A DNA stretch of 64,000 nt from Terriglobales bacterium (lineage in GTDB: Bacteria > Acidobacteriota > Terriglobia > Terriglobales > Acidobacteriaceae). A model generated the notes under the pieces. The model saw only the letters and a program-made list of their open reading frames with translations, was not told the DNA's origin and searched no databases. Below are positions 7,305-16,768 of the stretch, in pieces. The stretch lies in contig DASRFG010000014.1 of assembly GCA_035651655.1 (NCBI GenBank), forward strand, positions 62,001 through 126,000. The letters run 5' to 3'. A program made the translations under genes and the position numbers. Position 1 is the stretch's first letter; each line of letters starts with the position of its first letter.

Positions 7305-9782
7305 TCATGCCCGCACTCCCCGATTCTCAACCCGAACGCCCTTCCGCGTCTTTCCCGTCGGCTGTGCCTGCATCAGCTGAAATATCCGGTCACCATTGTT
7401 GAAGGAGTCGTCGATGATGATGCCGCGCTCGAAGAGCGCGTCCTGTAGTGCCGCCGAGATGGTGTGAATCGGAGCGGCGCCACCTTCCCCCATGCCCTTC
7501 GCGCCGCTGTAGCTGTGCGGCGACGGCGTTTGAATGTCGCCAAACTTCACAGTGGGCATGTTCACCGCAGTAATGGGCGTGTAATCGCTGAAGGTGCTGG
7601 TGAGCATGTTGCCGACGTCATCGTACGCGCAAGTTTCCATGAGCGCTGCGCCGATTCCGTGTGCCGTCGCGCCGTAAACTTGGCCTTCGACAATCGGCGG
7701 ATTGATCACCGTGCCGCAATCGTCCACTGCAGCGTAGTCGAGGATCCTCGGAACATAAGTGTCGGGATCGACCTCGATGACCGCTATGTGCAGTTGCGAC
7801 GCGTACGTCAGCGTGAGATTGCCGTACTTCCGAACTTTATCCGGAACTTTGAACGGCGCGCGCCAGATGTAACGGCAGTTCAAGGTTACATCGTTCAATT
7901 CCTCCGGGAGGACCGCACTGTTGACGTTGACGATGTTAGACAATCCCCAATAATTGATTGCGCGCTCGGTGCCGCGTACGCGAACTTCCGGCCCTTGCGC
8001 ACCAGTGCCAAACTCGAGCTCGTCTTCTTTGGCATTCAGTGCGAACGCGGCCAGGCGCTGCATTTCTTTCTTTAATTTCTGAGCCGCACCGTGCACAGCT
8101 GACAAGCCTGAAACTGCGAACTGACTGGCATATGTACCGGAAAATCCGGTGTGAACGTTGCGATCGGTGTCGAAACCGGTGCGGACTGTCACCGTCTCCG
8201 GCTGCACGCCGAGCACGTCCGCCACTACCTGTGCCGCCGTGGTTTCGTGGCCTTGTCCCTGAGGACAGGAGCCGACCGCGACAACGATTTCGCCATAAAT
8301 ATCAAGCTTGACGTTGGCTCCTTGCGAATTCCCTGAAAACGGCGCATGCGGATTCACGATCTGCGACTGACCAAAATTGTTGGTACCAGAATCCAGAGTG
8401 GTACCAATTCCAATCCCCATCAGGCGACCTTCCCGGCGTGCCTGCACTTGCTTTTTCTTCCAATCGTCCCAGCCGATCAACTTTTTTGCCAGCGCCAGCA
8501 TCTTGGGATAGTTGCCGGAGTCGTAGATGCAGCCGTTCGGCGTGGTGTAGGGAAATTCTTCCGGACGGATGTAGTTGCGCAGGCGCATTTCATCGGGAGG
8601 AATTCCCAGCTCATGCGCACAAATGTCCACCACACGCTCCAAGAACCAGAGGTGCTGCATGCGGGAATAGCCCCGGTTGGGCCCTACAGGACATTTGTTG
8701 GTAACCGCCTGGCTGAAATCAATACGCGCGTTCTTAAATCGGTAAACTCCCGGAAACACCTGCGACCAGATCACGCAGCCCAACGGCTCGTAGCGCGGAT
8801 AGGCGCCGCAGTCGTCAATGTGGCGCGAGCTGATAGCAGTGATAACGCCGTCTTTATCGAGCGCCACCCGGGTATCGCGGAAAGTCCTCTCGTTGCCGTG
8901 CGCGCTCGAAGTCATGTGCTCGGAGCGCGTCTCTACCCATTTGACCGGCCGGCCACCACATTTGCGTGAGGCCAGCGCGCACACTGCCATTTGAGTGTAG
9001 TTCGTGATCTTTATTCCAAAGCTGCCGCCGATGTCTTCTGTCTGCACTCGGATCTTGTCAATCGGAATGCCAAGGTGCGGCGAGAGAAACTGAATGGCAA
9101 AAGACGGAAACGAATTGTTGCACCAGAAATACAGGCGGTCATCTTTCGCGTCCCAGTGTGCGATCACCACGTTGTTCTCGAGCGGCGTGCTGGAGAATCG
9201 GTGGAAGTGAAGGCGGTCGATCTCAACCACGTGCGCCGCGTCGCGAAAGGCGTTCTCAACGTCTCCATATTCGAATACTCCGCGCCACACCAGGTTTGTG
9301 CCCGCAAGTTCGTGCAGAATGCTTTTATTGGTGAGCGCCTGCTCGGCATCAACCACGGCGGGGAGCGGCTCGTATTCCACTTGCACCAGTTCGGCAGCGT
9401 CTTCGGCGATCTGCGGTGATTCGGCAACAACGGCGGCCACCGGCTCACCCTGATAACGCGCTTTGCCACAAGCCATGGGGTAGTCGGCAATTTTCTGGCA
9501 GTGATCGGGCCCGATCTCGATGAATGGCTTGGTCAGCGGCTCGATGTCACTTCCGGTCAGGACGGTAACTACGCCGGGCACGGCTTCGGCAGCTGCGGTA
9601 TCTATGCTCACGATGCGGGCGTGGGCATACGGCGAGCGGACAAATCGCAGCCAGCACATCTCCCGCAGCTTGATATCGTCGATGAACTTGCCTTTGCCGC
9701 GCAGCAGCCTGCCTTCCTCCTTGCGGGGGAGAGGCTGACCTACCCATTTTTTCTGGTGTCCGTTTTTGCCGTCGCTACTCAT
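7305..9782 (-). CDS. Molybdenum hydroxylase large subunit (xanthine dehydrogenase/CoxL-like)
   Basis: An 825-residue molybdopterin-cytosine-dinucleotide subunit. It has an N-terminal hammerhead domain (about 20-130), then the Mo-cofactor binding domains with GGSFGIK, GSCPQGQGHETTAA and the C-terminal GAKGMGEGG, whose Glu is the family's catalytic base. The active-site loop reads VGPNRGYSR, not the AYxCSFR of true form-I CO dehydrogenase or the AYRGAGR of form II, so CO is probably not the substrate. The ATG at 9782 is preferred to one 20 codons upstream, which would run into coxG. It acts with the [2Fe-2S] and FAD subunits encoded just upstream to hydroxylate an aldehyde or N-heterocycle using water as oxygen source. 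The operon context suggests a catabolic substrate. Confidence 0.9.
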   Translation of the reverse strand: MSSDGKNGHQKKWVGQPLPRKEEGRLLRGKGKFIDDIKLREMCWLRFVRSPYAHARIVSIDTAAAEAVPGVVTVLTGSDIEPLTKPFIEIGPDHCQKIADYPMACGKARYQGEPVAAVVAESPQIAEDAAELVQVEYEPLPAVVDAEQALTNKSILHELAGTNLVWRGVFEYGDVENAFRDAAHVVEIDRLHFHRFSSTPLENNVVIAHWDAKDDRLYFWCNNSFPSFAIQFLSPHLGIPIDKIRVQTEDIGGSFGIKITNYTQMAVCALASRKCGGRPVKWVETRSEHMTSSAHGNERTFRDTRVALDKDGVITAISSRHIDDCGAYPRYEPLGCVIWSQVFPGVYRFKNARIDFSQAVTNKCPVGPNRGYSRMQHLWFLERVVDICAHELGIPPDEMRLRNYIRPEEFPYTTPNGCIYDSGNYPKMLALAKKLIGWDDWKKKQVQARREGRLMGIGIGTTLDSGTNNFGQSQIVNPHAPFSGNSQGANVKLDIYGEIVVAVGSCPQGQGHETTAAQVVADVLGVQPETVTVRTGFDTDRNVHTGFSGTYASQFAVSGLSAVHGAAQKLKKEMQRLAAFALNAKEDELEFGTGAQGPEVRVRGTERAINYWGLSNIVNVNSAVLPEELNDVTLNCRYIWRAPFKVPDKVRKYGNLTLTYASQLHIAVIEVDPDTYVPRILDYAAVDDCGTVINPPIVEGQVYGATAHGIGAALMETCAYDDVGNMLTSTFSDYTPITAVNMPTVKFGDIQTPSPHSYSGAKGMGEGGAAPIHTISAALQDALFERGIIIDDSFNNGDRIFQLMQAQPTGKTRKGVRVENRGVRA

Positions 9783-9813
9783 GTCCAAAGTTTCGGCCGC
9801 GATATCTCGGTCG

Positions 9814-10254
9814 TTATGTAAGCGCCGCCTGAAGCGAATCAATCAACCTCTGCACATTTTTGCGAGCGAGCGGCTCGAGCAGTCCGCCTGCGATTGAGGT
9901 CAGCCGGCCGAAAATCTGCGCCTCACCGCTCCACTTTACTTTGGTGCCCGTCGGTGTCGGCGAGAGATCAAATCCTGCGGTAACGCTGGCGCTGCCGCCA
10001 GCTACACTACCCTGGCCCACATATTTGGCTCGCTTTGGACGTTCCGCCTCAGCGAGATGCATCTTCACCTCGGCCGTTCCCTTGATGTAGGAGATACCGA
10101 CGTTGACCTTCACGGTGAAGTGCGTCGGGTCCTGCACGGTCAAGCCCTGAAAATCGGGTAGCAGTGGCGCAAACTTATTCGGATCGGTGAGGAAGTCATA
10201 CACCTCTTCCGGCTTGCGATTGACTTCGAACTCACCGCCGAACTTAATTGCCAT
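9814..10254 (-). CDS. CoxG-like SRPBCC-domain protein
   Basis: A 146-residue single-domain SRPBCC (START-like) protein opening FGGEFEVNRKPEEVYDFLTDP, the usual N-terminal helix of CoxG. In carbon-monoxide dehydrogenase operons CoxG helps recruit or mature the enzyme at the membrane. Here it starts 1 base after the [2Fe-2S] subunit stop and ends 31 bases before the large subunit, so it is clearly part of the hydroxylase set. There is no signal peptide. The protein lacks the C-terminal hydrophobic tail present in some CoxG proteins, so the membrane-anchoring role is unsure. Confidence 0.85.
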   Translation of the reverse strand: MAIKFGGEFEVNRKPEEVYDFLTDPNKFAPLLPDFQGLTVQDPTHFTVKVNVGISYIKGTAEVKMHLAEAERPKRAKYVGQGSVAGGSASVTAGFDLSPTPTGTKVKWSGEAQIFGRLTSIAGGLLEPLARKNVQRLIDSLQAALT

Positions 10255-10255
10255 C

Positions 10256-10750
10256 CTATGCTTTCCTCATCTGACGTGCCGCCGCCTTGATTGCCTTGAA
10301 AATATTCTGGTAGCCGGTGCAGCGGCAGGTATTCCCGGCAATGGCCTTGCGAATATCTTTTTCGCTGGGATCGGCATTGCCGTCGAGTAACTGATACGTA
10401 GACAGCAGCAACCCCGGCGTGCAATAGCCGCACTGCAGTCCGTAGTTTTCGCCAAAGGCCGCCTGGATGGGATGGAGGTCCCCATTCTTAGCCAGGCCCT
10501 CCACCGTGAGTACTTCGCCCTGATCCGCATGAACCGCAAACACCGTGCACGACTTAACCGCTTTACCATTCAGCAGCACAGTGCAAGCGCCGCAATAGCT
10601 GGTATCGCAGCCTACATGCGTGCCGGTCAGGTCTAACGTCTCGCGCAACAGTTCCACCAACAGCGTTCGCGGCTCGACCTCGAGCGCGTGCGGCTTCCCA
10701 TTTACCTTCACGTCAATGGGAACGCGCTCAATCTTTTCAGCAGTAGGCAT
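10256..10750 (-). CDS. Molybdenum hydroxylase [2Fe-2S] subunit (CoxS-like)
   Basis: A 164-residue small subunit. The N-terminal plant-type ferredoxin cluster is bound by [15 protein letters not shown] plus a later Cys in AVKSC. The C-terminal four-helix cluster is bound by QCGYCTPG and NTCRCTGYQ. It carries electrons from the molybdenum site to the FAD subunit. I chose the ATG at 10750, which overlaps the FAD-subunit gene by 14 bases and suggests translational coupling; a longer reading would start 16 codons earlier inside that gene. There is no Tat signal, so the complex is cytoplasmic. Confidence 0.92.
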   Translation of the reverse strand: MPTAEKIERVPIDVKVNGKPHALEVEPRTLLVELLRETLDLTGTHVGCDTSYCGACTVLLNGKAVKSCTVFAVHADQGEVLTVEGLAKNGDLHPIQAAFGENYGLQCGYCTPGLLLSTYQLLDGNADPSEKDIRKAIAGNTCRCTGYQNIFKAIKAAARQMRKA

Positions 10751-11630
10751 GAGTAATCTCGACCCGTTCGCCTCGCGCCCGGCGCGCGGCAACTTCAATG
10801 GCGCGCTTAACTAGTCCCGCCACTAACACACGCTTGTACTCGGCTGAGCCGCGCATATCTGGTTGCGGATCAGCGGCGGCCCGCGCCGCTTCTGCCGCCT
10901 GCGCGGTAGTCTGCGGCGTAATCTTCTGCCCCCGCAGCGCGCCCTCGGCCTCCTGGACGCGAATGGGCATCAGTCCGACAGCCCCGAGGACAATCGCCGC
11001 TTCGCGGCAAACGTCACCCTCCAACGTAAGTTGCACCGCCGCACTAGCGCTGGCATACACCGGGGCAGATCGTTTAAAAGCCACGTAAGCGCCGCTGCTT
11101 CCCTTAGGCGGCGATTTTACGAGCACCTCGCTGACCAACTCGTTGGGCGCGAGCGCGCTGGTGTAAGCGTCAACAAAGAATTTTGAAATCGGCAGCACAC
11201 GCTCACCCTTCGGCCCGATGCAACGCACTTCTGCCGCCAACGTGAGCAATACCGGTCCCCAGTCGCCGCTGGGATCAGCCTCTGCCAGCGAGCCGCCGAC
11301 GGTGCCTCGATTACGCACCTGTACATCGGCAATGCCGGCGGCGCAGTCATGCAGGATGGGAATGCGAGCGGCAATCTCGGAGTCTTCTATTTCGGCGTGG
11401 CGGGTGAGGGCGCCGATGCGCAACTGACTATCGCCATTGGTTACATACGAGAGCCCGGGGACGAAATTGAGGTCAACCAGATGCTCCGGATTGGCAAAGC
11501 GCAGCTTCATCAGCGGGATCAGGCTCTGGCCGCCGGCCAACACTTTGGCGTCCGCTCCCAATTGCGAGAGCATCGTGGCCGCCTCTTTTAGCGAACCAGC
11601 CCGGTGATAGCGGAACGCACGGGGATACAT
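10737..11630 (-). CDS. Molybdenum hydroxylase FAD-binding subunit (CoxM-like)
   Basis: A 297-residue medium subunit. FAD-binding motifs [15 protein letters not shown] (near residue 30) and [15 protein letters not shown] (near 105) are the two diphosphate-binding segments of the CoxM/CutM family, followed by the C-terminal CO-dehydrogenase flavoprotein domain. It takes electrons from the iron-sulfur subunit and passes them to a quinone, NAD or oxygen acceptor. It is the first gene of the ten-gene series 11630-496. About 100 bases separate it from the upstream membrane-protein genes on the same strand, so co-transcription with them is possible. No strong Shine-Dalgarno is visible before its ATG. 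Confidence 0.9.
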   Translation of the reverse strand: MYPRAFRYHRAGSLKEAATMLSQLGADAKVLAGGQSLIPLMKLRFANPEHLVDLNFVPGLSYVTNGDSQLRIGALTRHAEIEDSEIAARIPILHDCAAGIADVQVRNRGTVGGSLAEADPSGDWGPVLLTLAAEVRCIGPKGERVLPISKFFVDAYTSALAPNELVSEVLVKSPPKGSSGAYVAFKRSAPVYASASAAVQLTLEGDVCREAAIVLGAVGLMPIRVQEAEGALRGQKITPQTTAQAAEAARAAADPQPDMRGSAEYKRVLVAGLVKRAIEVAARRARGERVEITHAYC

Positions 11631-11731
11631 CGTTGTGCTTCGATCAGGGCCCTACCCGAGTACGAAACGGTTCTCAGGTGGGCCGATAAGCTTACCAGAG
11701 ACAGGATTTGCGCGGAAACAGACCCAGGTTG

Positions 11732-12226
11732 TCATGCCGCGCTGGTGGGCCTTCTGGCAAAGCCGAGCGCAACCGCAGCCAGCCCAAGAGTCACGAGTGC
11801 GGTTCCGGCCACCGCCATTCCGGAGGCCACCCGACCTATGCGCGCGGTCTGCAGGATTACACCCAAGGGAAAAATAGCGGAGCCGATCGCCAAAGACGCT
11901 GCGATCCACACTCGAACCCGAGCCGGGAAAGCCACACGATCGAAAACAACACCCAGGGCAATCAGCACCATCGCGAGACCGATCCAGTGGGAGTGAACAT
12001 CCACTTCGCGGACGTAATTGAATTTCGTGGCTGCGTAGGACGCAATGGCACTATGCGCGTCGCTCATGCGGCGCTCAGCCGCGCTCGTGAAAGCGGTTTG
12101 CAGCGAGCCGCCCATCGCCTCCAGCGCCTGGTGCTCAGATAAAACGGCGTATAGGAGGCCGTAGCACATGCCCCAGAGCGCCAATACCAATCCGGAGACG
12201 ATCAGCAGCCTGCGGGCTCGGCTCAC
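11732..12226 (-). CDS. Four-helix membrane protein with HxH motif (single module)
   Basis: A 164-residue protein with about four predicted membrane helices. The first helix (LLIVSGLVLALWGMCYG) is followed by a soluble stretch and then VDVHSHWIGLAMVLIALG, where H78 and H80 sit at the edge of the second helix. The same arrangement occurs twice in the neighbouring 351-residue protein, so this is a third, free-standing copy of the module. The start overlaps the upstream stop by 4 bases (ATGA type), so the two are made together. I do not recognise a named family with certainty. The helix layout and a His near helix 2 recall styrene oxide isomerase-type heme-binding four-helix proteins, which is a tentative comparison only. 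Confidence 0.65.
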   Translation of the reverse strand: MSRARRLLIVSGLVLALWGMCYGLLYAVLSEHQALEAMGGSLQTAFTSAAERRMSDAHSAIASYAATKFNYVREVDVHSHWIGLAMVLIALGVVFDRVAFPARVRVWIAASLAIGSAIFPLGVILQTARIGRVASGMAVAGTALVTLGLAAVALGFARRPTSAA

Positions 12227-13278
12227 GACTCAGCTCCCGCGCTGGCGTCACTTCGCCCGCTATGGCGGACGACGCCGAAGAGCATTCCGATGAGCGCGCT
12301 CACCACCAGCAAGCCGCCGAAATCAGCGATACCGCCGGCCAGCAATCCAATGTGAAGTTCCAGCAAAACAAAAACCGGCAATATCACAGAACCAATCAGC
12401 AGTACGACCGCCCAGCGCCGCCGCCAGCGCTCGCTGAGAAAAATGTAAGGCTGGATAAACGAGAGCAGCATTGCCATTAATCCAAATTCGATGATGTGAG
12501 AATGCGCCGCAATATGGACCGCCTTCTGGGCTTGCAGGTGTCCGTAATCGCTCACGTCTTGGGTAGCCGCGGCCGGATTGAACTTGGCGGCATTATCCAA
12601 CATGGAACTGAGAAGTGTCGCTTCCACCGCCTCGTGGCGATATAACTCAAATCCGGCATAAAAAGCTCCATCCAGAAATCCGAGCAGGATGAGCAAAGTG
12701 CCGCCGGTGAGAAGCACGCGCCCCGACCAGCTTTGATCGTTCAGCCATTCAGGTTTGGCAATCGAAGCCGCGGAGCCGCGAGACCCTAGCAGTCCAGTGA
12801 AATACCAAACTCCGGCGATGATAAGAAGCAGCCCGCCAAAATCGGCTACAACGCTCGCCCATCCGATCGCCGCAAACGGGCTGTAGCTCAGTCCAACGTA
12901 GTGGATCAGAAAAACACCGATCGGCAGCAGCACCGCGCCCGCCAGGAATATGCCCGCCAATTGTCGCTTGCGCCGTTCGCTGATCGCCAAATAGGGCTGC
13001 ACCAATGCCAGCAGCAGGGCGAGATAGCCGAAGCCCGTCAGGTGGACGTGAGTGTCCACCTTCGTTCCTCGGTCTTCCAGTTCGCCGCCAAGACCCTGCA
13101 ATTGCGCGCGCACTCCGGCGGAATCTTGCGCGGCCACAGCCAGTGTTGCCGCCAGTAATTTCTGGCCGGTACGGCCGGCATTCTGATGCAGAACAAAAAC
13201 CGCAAAGATTTCGCCGAAGATCATGCCGGCAACGATCAGGGCGATGCCGCCGATCATCAGCAGTCGACTGGCACTCAT
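12223..13278 (-). CDS. Membrane protein with two tandem four-helix HxH modules
   Basis: A 351-residue, roughly eight-helix protein made of two copies of one module with a period of about 182 residues. HVHLTGFGYLALLLALVQPY (H77, H79) matches HSHIIEFGLMAMLLSFIQPY (H259, H261). A second histidine recurs at H126 and H309 near the end of helix 3, and VADFGGLLLI recurs as IADFGGLLVV in helix 4. Each soluble stretch after helix 1 differs. The start at 13278 is chosen because it aligns with the start of the single-module neighbour (MSASRLLMIGG against MSRARRLLIVSG); an ATG at 13347 is the alternative. Paired histidines in a membrane bundle could bind heme or metal. Function unknown. Confidence 0.65.
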   Translation of the reverse strand: MSASRLLMIGGIALIVAGMIFGEIFAVFVLHQNAGRTGQKLLAATLAVAAQDSAGVRAQLQGLGGELEDRGTKVDTHVHLTGFGYLALLLALVQPYLAISERRKRQLAGIFLAGAVLLPIGVFLIHYVGLSYSPFAAIGWASVVADFGGLLLIIAGVWYFTGLLGSRGSAASIAKPEWLNDQSWSGRVLLTGGTLLILLGFLDGAFYAGFELYRHEAVEATLLSSMLDNAAKFNPAAATQDVSDYGHLQAQKAVHIAAHSHIIEFGLMAMLLSFIQPYIFLSERWRRRWAVVLLIGSVILPVFVLLELHIGLLAGGIADFGGLLVVSALIGMLFGVVRHSGRSDASAGAES

Positions 13279-13437
13279 GGCTGCGAAACCGCGCTCACCG
13301 CCGGCGAGAGGGATTGTTACTTTGAGCGTTTGCCGGTTAGCTGCCATGGCAGGTTGGGTACGCGACTTTCTATGAGCCAGCGAGCGACTCGCCCGCCCAT
13401 CGGCAATTTCCACACTTCGCAGGTCAGACTATCCCGC

Positions 13438-16400
13438 TCAGAACGTCAACCGTACCGCGAACTGGATCTGCCGGGGATTGAAAACTGCGCGCGGCGTTCC
13501 GTAGCCCGGATTCGGCGAGCCACTGAGGAACGTGCCCGGTGTTCCCGCCGGAATAAAATCTGGCGCGCCGTACACGGTATTGAAGAAGCGAATATTGGTG
13601 TTGTTCAAAGCATTGAAGGCTTCGGCCATAGCCTGCAGGCTGGTCCGCTCCGTTACCTTAAAGGTGCGCGAGAGACGCAGGTCAACGGTCTGATAGCTGT
13701 CACCTCTGAAGGTATTCCTGGGCTCGACGCCCACACGATCGTTCAGCGGAAATCCATCGCCGTTGACGTCAAAGCCAGTGAACTTGGTGAAATAATGCGG
13801 AGACTCCAGCGTCACGATAGTCGACAGTTCAAATCCGTTCACGACCGGATTAATGTTCGTCGGTCCGGCGAGAGTCATGTTCCCTACAAAGCGATGGGCG
13901 ACGTGGTCGGAGGAGAGGGCCTTTTCCTGGCCAAAGTTGCCGCTGTCTTGAGGAATAAGCACGAAGCTCGGATTCGGGCCATTGTCCAAACTCTTAGCCC
14001 ATGTGTAGCTGAGGCCATAACTGACGTGGTGTCCCATACGTTTGTTGAGATTGACGAGTAAGCCATCGAACTCTGACCACCAGCGTGAATCAGCCTCGAA
14101 AAAAGTAAAGTAAGCTGGATTCGCTGCGCCAGGAATGAGAGGCACCCCGGTGGGGCACGCCGATGGCGATACTCCAGGTATCGCACAAGCAAAGAACGTA
14201 TTCTTCGCACCCAGATTGCCATGCGAATCGTGTGCAAACACTTGCCCGCTAGGCGGCGGCTGATTGATGTTGAAGAAACTTCCCAAGTGCACGCCATGGG
14301 TACGCAGATAACTCACGCCGAGGATAGTGTCCTTGAAGGGTTGAAACTCGATTCCCAAGCTGCTCTGAATCCCGTAGGGCTCCTTATGATTCTGCGTGAA
14401 ACGCACAATGGTGGCCGGCAGCAGAACACCCGGCGTGGCGGCGCTGTTTGGGTCGGGATAGGTGCCGCTGGCAATTAATTGGTTGAAAGCGTTCTTGAAC
14501 GCACCAGGAAAGAATCCGGCATAGCCAAAAAGTTGAGAGGTAGAGTTCAGATTGTCCTCTCCGGGCCGGAATTTACCGAATGCCGCAGTGCCGCCGCAGC
14601 TCGGCTCCTGGCACATGAGCAGCGGCGAAGGAATAATTCCGTGAAAGAGTCCAAAGCCGCCGCGCACCACGACATTGCGGCTGGTTCCCAAGCTGTACGC
14701 AAACCCGACTCGGGGATCGAAATTGTTCATCGGATTGTCCAGAACCCTACTTGGCCAAGTCTCAAAGTCCCAACGCAGACCGAGGCTCAAGTTCAGGTTT
14801 TGGGTGGCCCGCCATTTGTCCTGAACAAACAGGCCGTTGTAGGTGTGGTTGAGCGTGCCTTTGGCCTGATTGCGGATATTGGAGGGATAGCCAGCCGATC
14901 GGAAAACTGCCGGATCAAAAGAAGGTTCTGTGAAATTCGGCGCCTGAAAGCGCTCCATCCAGAGAACCACTGGCGTATGGTCTTGCAGGTTAGAGCCATT
15001 GCACGGTGAGTTGGGGTTAGTGGGATCGGGAGCGATGCACACAAAAGTCGCCTCGAAGGGATAGAACAGCGGGAACGATTCAGTTGTGCGGACAAAATTA
15101 AAGTCGCCGCCGAAGCTCAGCGTGTGGCGACCGGCGATTTTGGTCGCATTGTCCACCACCTCAAACCGCGATTCATTGTAGAAGTCGGGATTGCCGCGGT
15201 TCACCCCGATAGCAAACTGGTTCGCCACCTCCATGTGCGGCTGCGCCGTCACGGTGGGGAAATCAAATGAGCGCCGCGCATACTGCATGCGCAGCTCGTT
15301 GGTCATCGTGTTAGAAAAAGTGGAGGTCAAGCTTCCCACCAACGACTGATCGCGTGAGTAGTTGTTCTTGAACCCGGAGGGCAGGTCCGACCCATCATTC
15401 AGCGGAGAGTAGTTTTGTAAGCGGCTGTCATCCAGAAAATATCTTAAATAGACGTACTGCTTCTGATTTATGGAATGGTCCAGCTTCAACAGGGCATTGT
15501 CATAGTTGGTGGTGCGGGTGACGTTAAGGTTCTCCGCGGGAAAACCAATGCTCGATTTGAAGGCGTTGATGGCGTCGAGCCGATTAAGGATGATTGAGTT
15601 GTAATAAGGGGACTCGCTGCGCCGCTGGCCCTCATAGTTCGCGAAGAAGAAAGTTTTATCCTTGATAATCGGGCCGCCAAAGGTGGCGCCGAACTGGTTT
15701 TGCCGCAGCTTATTCAGAAAACGACAACCACCCGAACTGAGAACGCCAGGGGTGCGACAGCTGGACGGGTCCTGTGAGGCGAGGAGGCTTTTCGCATCCA
15801 GAGCATCGTTGCGAAAGTACTCATACACCGACCCGTGAAACTGGTTGGTCCCGCTCTTGGTGATTATGTTAACGATGCCGCCTACTGCGCGGCCGAATTC
15901 CGTGCTGTAATCGCTGTTGATCACACGGAATTCGCGAACTGCTTCTTGCGAAGGCGTGTATTTCTGCACTCCTGACGCCGTGGAGATATTGTCCGCCCCA
16001 TCAATGGCGACAAAGTTGTAGTGAATGTTCTGACCCGCGAAGGAAAGCTTGGTGACCGGCTCAATGATGACGTCAGTGCTGCCCGAGGTCGTGTCCCCTA
16101 TAGTGACGCCCGGTGCGAGCAAAGCAAAATCGATGAATTGACGGCCGTTGACGGGAAGGTTCTCGATCTTCTGCTCATCAATGACCGAACTGATCATGGT
16201 TCGCGTGGGCTCAGCAGCAACCCCCACGTCCTCTACCTTGACTTCTTCCGTCACCTTGCCAATAGCCAGGTTGAAGTCCAGGGCTGCAGTCTGCCCGATA
16301 TCAAGGCTCACTTTCTTTCCCAGAGATTGAAAGCCAGACTTGCCTGCAGTTACCACGTAATCGCCCACTGGCAGCAACCCTATCTGATAGTCGCCGGTTG

Positions 16401-16593
16401 GGCTGGTAGTTGCACTGCGCGAGATCCTGGTTGCGGTGTTGACGGCGGTGACGTTGGCATCGGGAACGACCGCGCCGGTGCTGTCAAATACTCGACCTTG
16501 CACCGTCACCGTGACTTGGGATTGAAGCGGAGGAGCAAACAGGGCTGCGAAGGCCAGGAAGAGAGCAAAGCCGGCCGCAAGGCTACGTTTCAT
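13438..16593 (-). CDS. TonB-dependent receptor, Oar-like, with carboxypeptidase-regulatory-like domain (1)
   Basis: A 1051-residue outer-membrane protein. It has a signal peptide (ends near ALFAPPLQSQ), a beta-sandwich domain at about 30-110 (GRVFDSTGAVVPDANVTA, with the typical GDYQIGLLPVGDY), a plug domain (LPVNGRQFIDFALLAPGV), then a long beta-barrel ending in aromatic RLTF, as barrel-assembly signals require. It would import a large substrate, perhaps an oligosaccharide, across the outer membrane using TonB energy. It is the last of five minus-strand genes after the GMC oxidoreductase set. A GAGGTGA ribosome site sits just ahead of the ATG, and a possible promoter with TTGACA lies 95 bases upstream, so it may also be expressed on its own. 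Confidence 0.92.
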   Translation of the reverse strand: MKRSLAAGFALFLAFAALFAPPLQSQVTVTVQGRVFDSTGAVVPDANVTAVNTATRISRSATTSPTGDYQIGLLPVGDYVVTAGKSGFQSLGKKVSLDIGQTAALDFNLAIGKVTEEVKVEDVGVAAEPTRTMISSVIDEQKIENLPVNGRQFIDFALLAPGVTIGDTTSGSTDVIIEPVTKLSFAGQNIHYNFVAIDGADNISTASGVQKYTPSQEAVREFRVINSDYSTEFGRAVGGIVNIITKSGTNQFHGSVYEYFRNDALDAKSLLASQDPSSCRTPGVLSSGGCRFLNKLRQNQFGATFGGPIIKDKTFFFANYEGQRRSESPYYNSIILNRLDAINAFKSSIGFPAENLNVTRTTNYDNALLKLDHSINQKQYVYLRYFLDDSRLQNYSPLNDGSDLPSGFKNNYSRDQSLVGSLTSTFSNTMTNELRMQYARRSFDFPTVTAQPHMEVANQFAIGVNRGNPDFYNESRFEVVDNATKIAGRHTLSFGGDFNFVRTTESFPLFYPFEATFVCIAPDPTNPNSPCNGSNLQDHTPVVLWMERFQAPNFTEPSFDPAVFRSAGYPSNIRNQAKGTLNHTYNGLFVQDKWRATQNLNLSLGLRWDFETWPSRVLDNPMNNFDPRVGFAYSLGTSRNVVVRGGFGLFHGIIPSPLLMCQEPSCGGTAAFGKFRPGEDNLNSTSQLFGYAGFFPGAFKNAFNQLIASGTYPDPNSAATPGVLLPATIVRFTQNHKEPYGIQSSLGIEFQPFKDTILGVSYLRTHGVHLGSFFNINQPPPSGQVFAHDSHGNLGAKNTFFACAIPGVSPSACPTGVPLIPGAANPAYFTFFEADSRWWSEFDGLLVNLNKRMGHHVSYGLSYTWAKSLDNGPNPSFVLIPQDSGNFGQEKALSSDHVAHRFVGNMTLAGPTNINPVVNGFELSTIVTLESPHYFTKFTGFDVNGDGFPLNDRVGVEPRNTFRGDSYQTVDLRLSRTFKVTERTSLQAMAEAFNALNNTNIRFFNTVYGAPDFIPAGTPGTFLSGSPNPGYGTPRAVFNPRQIQFAVRLTF

Positions 16594-16657
16594 TTTTCAC
16601 CTCAGCACAACTTACGATCGCGACAGCGTGGAGGAGAGCGATAGATTCGCTGCTTGG

Positions 16658-16686
16658 TGGTACTGGAAAAGACGTAGTGCTGTCAA
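16658..16686 (-). promoter_or_regulatory. Possible sigma-70 promoter for TonB receptor (1)
   Basis: A perfect -35 TTGACA occupies 16681-16686 (read on the minus strand), preceded by GC as in the stronger promoter at 22371. The -10 position 17-18 bases on reads only GTACCA/TACCAC, a poor match. It lies about 90 bases ahead of the start codon at 16593. The -35 is convincing but the -10 is weak, so activity may need an activator. Confidence 0.3.
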
Positions 16687-16768
16687 GCACATTCGCATAG
16701 TCGGTCTAAGTTGCAGTGACGATTTGTTCTGGCGCTGAAAAGCTGCGGTCCTCTGCGCCAAACAATTG

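Noticed and set aside
7305-11630. Aerobic carbon-monoxide dehydrogenase operon
   Set aside because: The subunit set fits, but the active-site loop lacks both CO-dehydrogenase signatures and the linked genes are hydrolases and 2-oxoacid reductases.
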